64,000 nucleotides of DNA from NCBI RefSeq assembly GCF_004337985.1, contig NW_021940920.1:418549-482548 (forward strand), written 5' to 3'. Each line of letters starts with the position of its first letter. Position 1 is the first letter of the stretch. Of this stretch, positions 60,840-64,000 are shown piece by piece. Source of the stretch: Pyricularia pennisetigena. Its lineage: Eukaryota > Ascomycota > Sordariomycetes > Magnaporthales > Pyriculariaceae. The notes under the pieces were generated by a model that worked only from the letters and a program-made list of their open reading frames with translations, had not been told where the DNA came from and made no database searches. The translations under genes and the position numbers were made by a program.

Positions 60840-62586
60840 TGGTGGATTCGTTACAGTAGCGCATCTACGTGAGCATCTGCACCTTAACCAGGCAGATTTC
60901 AGTCATAACCATGCAGGTTGTGATGAGCTTGAGCATATCCACCATAGAAGTCCAATTCACATCGTCACTCTGGAGTCTGGGCCAAGGTCGTGCTGCCATT
61001 CGTGCCTATGATATGGTATGTTTTGAAAGTACAAGGCTACATACCGCGTCAGACGGCAGACGCCTTCTTTTCATCTCAGTCACAGCTATATGCGCATCTA
61101 CTAGGTGAATAGACGGGCCGAGGAACTGCCGACATGTATCACGCTTCATGGTAGATCAGGTAGTCAAGAGTCAGGGTTACTCAGCCATATGCAGCAAGGT
61201 ACTTTTCTAGGGTTGCAAATGTGATTTGAAGGGAATTGCCAGTGCTAAATTTATCACGTAGCGGTAAGTATCACAGATTACGGCCACTTTGCATCCAGTG
61301 CTTTTGAATTATACGAATCAACATGCTTGGAGGCATTTGCAACAAGACGGCGGAACGGGAATGGTTTGATTTTACAAGGCGAAGGAAATAGAATCAAACA
61401 AGAGAACTTTGCTCGTTGCAATCCTTTGATATGTTGTTTGGCTGTCCTATATTGACATTATCTTTGTAAAATATCTCTACTCTCAAGAAGTATAATCTCT
61501 GTTCTACTCCATACTAAGTTTCTGCACCTTACACTTGGGTTGGTGCTGATAGAGGGCACAACAGCCACCGTCACTCGGACTGACAGTACAAGTCTCTCCT
61601 TAACAATTTCCTTTTTTTTCTCTACGAGATGCGTAACTCGCAGTTTTTCTCCTTCATTTAACCAGCAGGCTAGCAGCCCGAGAACAAATATCGATTACTA
61701 CAGATAAAGTAGCTGCCTGATATCAAATCAAAGCAAAACCAAGCACTATGTTGTTACATATCATCACAGCGTTTGGTTACCGACCGTTGAAGGTAACACA
61801 GACTCGGCACCGGTGTTCTGGGGCTTGGCGTTCGTTCCATCGTTACACAGCATCGTCGTGTCACATATTGCCGTTTCTTGGTTAATTTTAGCTATGTGCG
61901 CGCGTACCGACATTCTTCGCTGATAACGGCTGTGAACCAGATTGGATTCATTGCAGGTGATACACTGACACCCGACCAATCATGCTTTCAACCCTCACCG
62001 GTTTCGGGTTTGGCTTTTTTTTTTTTGGAAGTATCTCAAACACTCAAGGAGATTCTGCCCAATTTTCAAAGGGGGCTGGTCCGTCTCACTAGTCTACACA
62101 ACGACCACGACCCGGGGCCGGTGAAGCGTGGCCAGTCCTAAGGTCCGAGATGGGATTGCTGCATTGCAGCCGAGAGATCTCGTCCAACGCATCTACCAAA
62201 CTCACCAACACGACGGCAGCTTCATGCTGTAAATGTCAAGGCCGGCTTATGGTTGGTTTGCCTTGTAGCCACGTCAATGCCATCGTCAGTTGCAGCCGAC
62301 GGTCTGTCAAAGCGGCCACACGGCATCAAAGCTGAAAGGCCAAACCTCTACTCTGGGCTTCCTTGGGCATCAACGCAGCCAGTGTAAGCAATCTCCAATC
62401 CCAAGCAACAAAACGCCCGTGGGTCACTGTCAGATTACCCTCTTCCGGCTCCAAAAAGGGTATTGTGCATAAACCGCGAAAGCGCTAGAGTCACAAGTGA
62501 GGTGTTTTTGAGAGACCTAGAAGTAGCGCTGCTTACTTATTCGTTGCCTTTGAATTTTGGTGGAAAGTATTGGCTTGGACGGATTA

Positions 62587-62995
62587 ACGTTGGGTACCCC
62601 CTGACGGCCACCCCCCACCCCCCCTAATGGACACCCTTTTTACACCAAAACTCCCCTTTTGGAAAACGTTATAATAAATCGAATAAAAATCGTATCGATA
62701 GCATTTGAAAGTCTACAAAGGGATTTAATAATAGAACCCATGCCGAAAAGGATTTTTTGGATATGTATAATATATGTTAAAGGTTTGGCGGTTAAATCAG
62801 GTTTTAGATTTTCCCATATAAATTATATAATAACGAAAAACGGTAATAATTACCGCAATTTTCCGTTTTAAAAACCAAAATTACAAACATTATTAAATTG
62901 TTATTTTTCCAGTCGATTTTTTATTTTAATACTGTTTATTTATTATCTTTTGCTACGTTATACGTAGTATTTATATGGCCATTATAAATTTATAT

Positions 62996-63056
<61 letters not shown>

Positions 63057-63431
63057 CCGCTAGTTAAACGTTAAATATATCGTAGAAAAACAGGGCAACT
63101 ACCTTAATAAAAGTTATATATATATAATATAATAATATTTTTAATTTTGGCTTTTAAAACGGGAAATTGCGGTAATTATTACCGTTTTTCGTTACTATAC
63201 AATTTGTATAAAAAAATTTAAAACCGGATTTAACCGCCAAATTTTTAACATATATTATATATATCCAAAAAATCCTTTTCGGCATGGGTTCTATTATTAA
63301 ATCCCTTTATAGACTTTCAAATGGTATCGATACGATTTTTATTCGATTTATTATAACGTTTTCCAAAAGGGGAGTTTTGGTGTAAAAAGGGTGTCCATTA
63401 GGGGAGGTGGCCATCAGGGGTCACCCAACGT
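62587..63431 (+). mobile_element. 845-bp foldback/MITE-like element with ~300-bp terminal inverted repeats and TA target-site duplication
   Basis: The left arm starts ACGTTGGGTACCCCC (62587) and the right arm ends with its reverse complement (...CCCAACGT, 63431). The arms stay alignable for about 300 bp each (62587-62885 and about 63140-63431). They share CCTAATGGACACCC, TTTTGGAAAACGTT, CGATTTTTATTCGATT-type and CCCATGCCGAAAAGG segments. TA flanks both ends (62585-62586 and 63432-63433), as made by Tc1/mariner/pogo insertion. The middle is AT-rich with (AT)n at about 62998-63056. There is no coding capacity. Arm differences are mostly transitions. The element shares its first eight bases, and a CCCCCCTAA block, with the transposon starting at 63738. 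Confidence 0.88.
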
Positions 63432-63433
63432 TA

Positions 63434-63737
63434 TGATGTAGGTGGTTGTTTATCAGCCAGAGCCAATCGATTTGCTACAAGCTCGGTCTCTGAATCTGTC
63501 ATCCTTTCGGGAAATGAAAGAAATCGACAGTAGACAGATGATCAAAGTTAGATCAGTGGGCGTCCTCATGACACCCGGCGGCACCAAATTTGATCATCAT
63601 AGGTTAACAAATAAAAAAAGCGGTTGCCTTGTTTTGCGATTTGAACCAAGAATCACTGTGTGAGGGACTCGGGGTACGTATGCAGTGGACGGTGGCGTCA
63701 GGGTTGATGCTATTTCCTTGGTCCAAGGCTGAAAGTA
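63434..63737. other. Short spacer between the two mobile elements
   Basis: About 300 bases with no gene or repeat recognised. Confidence 0.5.
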
Positions 63738-64000
63738 ACGTTGGGCTCCACATCTCCGACCCCCCTAAAGTCCGGCCCCTAAAAATATCTACTCAGCCAC
63801 GTCAACCCTTTGTTTTATTTTATAAATATCTAGACGAACTTTTCACTTTAGAACTTGCATTTTGAAGATTCTTGCTCCAAACTTTCCAATGAAACAGTAC
63901 ACTGAAAATCAGCTTCTTGCTGCCATTTCTGACATAAGAAATGGCAAATCAGTTCACAAAACCTCGCAAAAATGGGGTATTCCTCGGAGTACCCTTCACG
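63738..64000 (+). mobile_element. 5' end of a Fot1/pogo-type DNA transposon (continues past window)
   Basis: TA (63736-63737) is followed by ACGTTGGGCTCCACATCTCC, which looks like the terminal inverted repeat, then a leader of about 150 bases and the transposase start at 63889. The right end lies outside the window. Confidence 0.75.
63889..64000 (+). CDS. Fot1/pogo-type transposase, N-terminal fragment (truncated by window end)
   Basis: The ATG at 63889 opens a frame of 37 full codons to the window edge. It reads MKQYTENQLLAAISDIRNG, then SVHKTSQKWGIPRSTLH. This is the N-terminal psq-type helix-turn-helix of Fot1/Pot2/pogo-like transposases, where the usual pattern is ENxLLAAI-DI-NG-S-RKAS-KWGIPRSTL. 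The protein would bind the element's terminal repeats. The catalytic DDE domain, if present, is beyond the window, so integrity cannot be judged. The frame is clean so far: no stop and no obvious mutation signature. Confidence 0.8.
   Translation, partial: MKQYTENQLLAAISDIRNGKSVHKTSQKWGIPRSTLH

Larger units (their letters stand above)
57722..62586. other. Long intergenic region, no gene seen
   Basis: Nearly 4.9 kb. It holds a (CTTG)7 repeat in the EST1-like leader (57841-57870), (CATA)n at 59088-59105, T runs (about 59762-59780, 60205-60230), (CA)n at 60817-60839 and many short frames without motifs. Confidence 0.55.

Overview
The window is nuclear DNA of a filamentous ascomycete. The coding genes are broken by short introns (mostly 60-120 nt, a few 190-480) with GTAAGT/GTGAGT-type donors and CTAAC/CTGAC-type branch points. 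Coding sequence is GC-rich and lies between long non-coding stretches full of T/A homopolymers and microsatellites. The gene set (S1/P1 nuclease, proteinase K-type subtilase, Zn2Cys6 and bZIP regulators, OCH1-like glycosyltransferase, a secreted Asn/Gln-rich protein) fits Pezizomycotina. I infer Sordariomycetes, possibly Magnaporthales, but the sequence alone does not prove this.

Layout. 0-5 kb: the 3' end of a single-pass membrane protein (1-1086) and a secreted protein with two Asn/Gln-rich tracts (3590-4984, minus). 5-11.2 kb: no supportable gene. 11.2-22.5 kb: S1/P1 nuclease (minus), membrane-anchored pirin (minus), a PQ-loop vacuolar transporter, an intron-containing tRNA-Thr(CGU), a t6A dehydratase (TCD) and a small Cys-containing secreted protein (minus). 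22.5-27.4 kb: gene-free and carrying an assembly gap. 27.4-36 kb: OCH1-like glycosyltransferase, a frameshifted NmrA-like reductase, a mitochondrial-type acyl-CoA synthetase and a subtilisin-like protease, all on the plus strand. 36-41 kb: gene-free. 41-51.4 kb: a bZIP factor with a possible upstream ORF, a five-exon Zn2Cys6 factor, and EMC1 convergent to it. 55-57.7 kb: an EST1/SMG7-like protein (minus). 57.7-64 kb: gene-free, ending in an 845-bp AT-rich foldback element with TA target-site duplication, followed by the 5' end of a Fot1/pogo-type transposon with the same terminal bases.

The genes do not form an obvious biosynthetic or defence cluster. Several are housekeeping: EMC1 (ER membrane insertion), TCD (tRNA t6A cyclization), EST1/SMG7 (telomere or mRNA surveillance) and the PQ-loop transporter. 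The secreted set (nuclease, subtilase, Asn-rich protein, small Cys protein) suits a saprotrophic or plant-associated lifestyle.

Most unusual points: (1) a zinc cluster assembled across a 23-nt microexon and a GC-AG intron; (2) a long-TIR foldback element sharing termini with an adjacent pogo-type element, its arms differing mainly by transitions; (3) a duplicated, chimeric gap edge near 25.4 kb that matches a locus 11 kb away; (4) a one-base frameshift in the NmrA-like gene. I found no CRISPR array, rRNA gene or clearly novel multi-gene system. All exon boundaries were derived by hand from splice consensus and reading frame.
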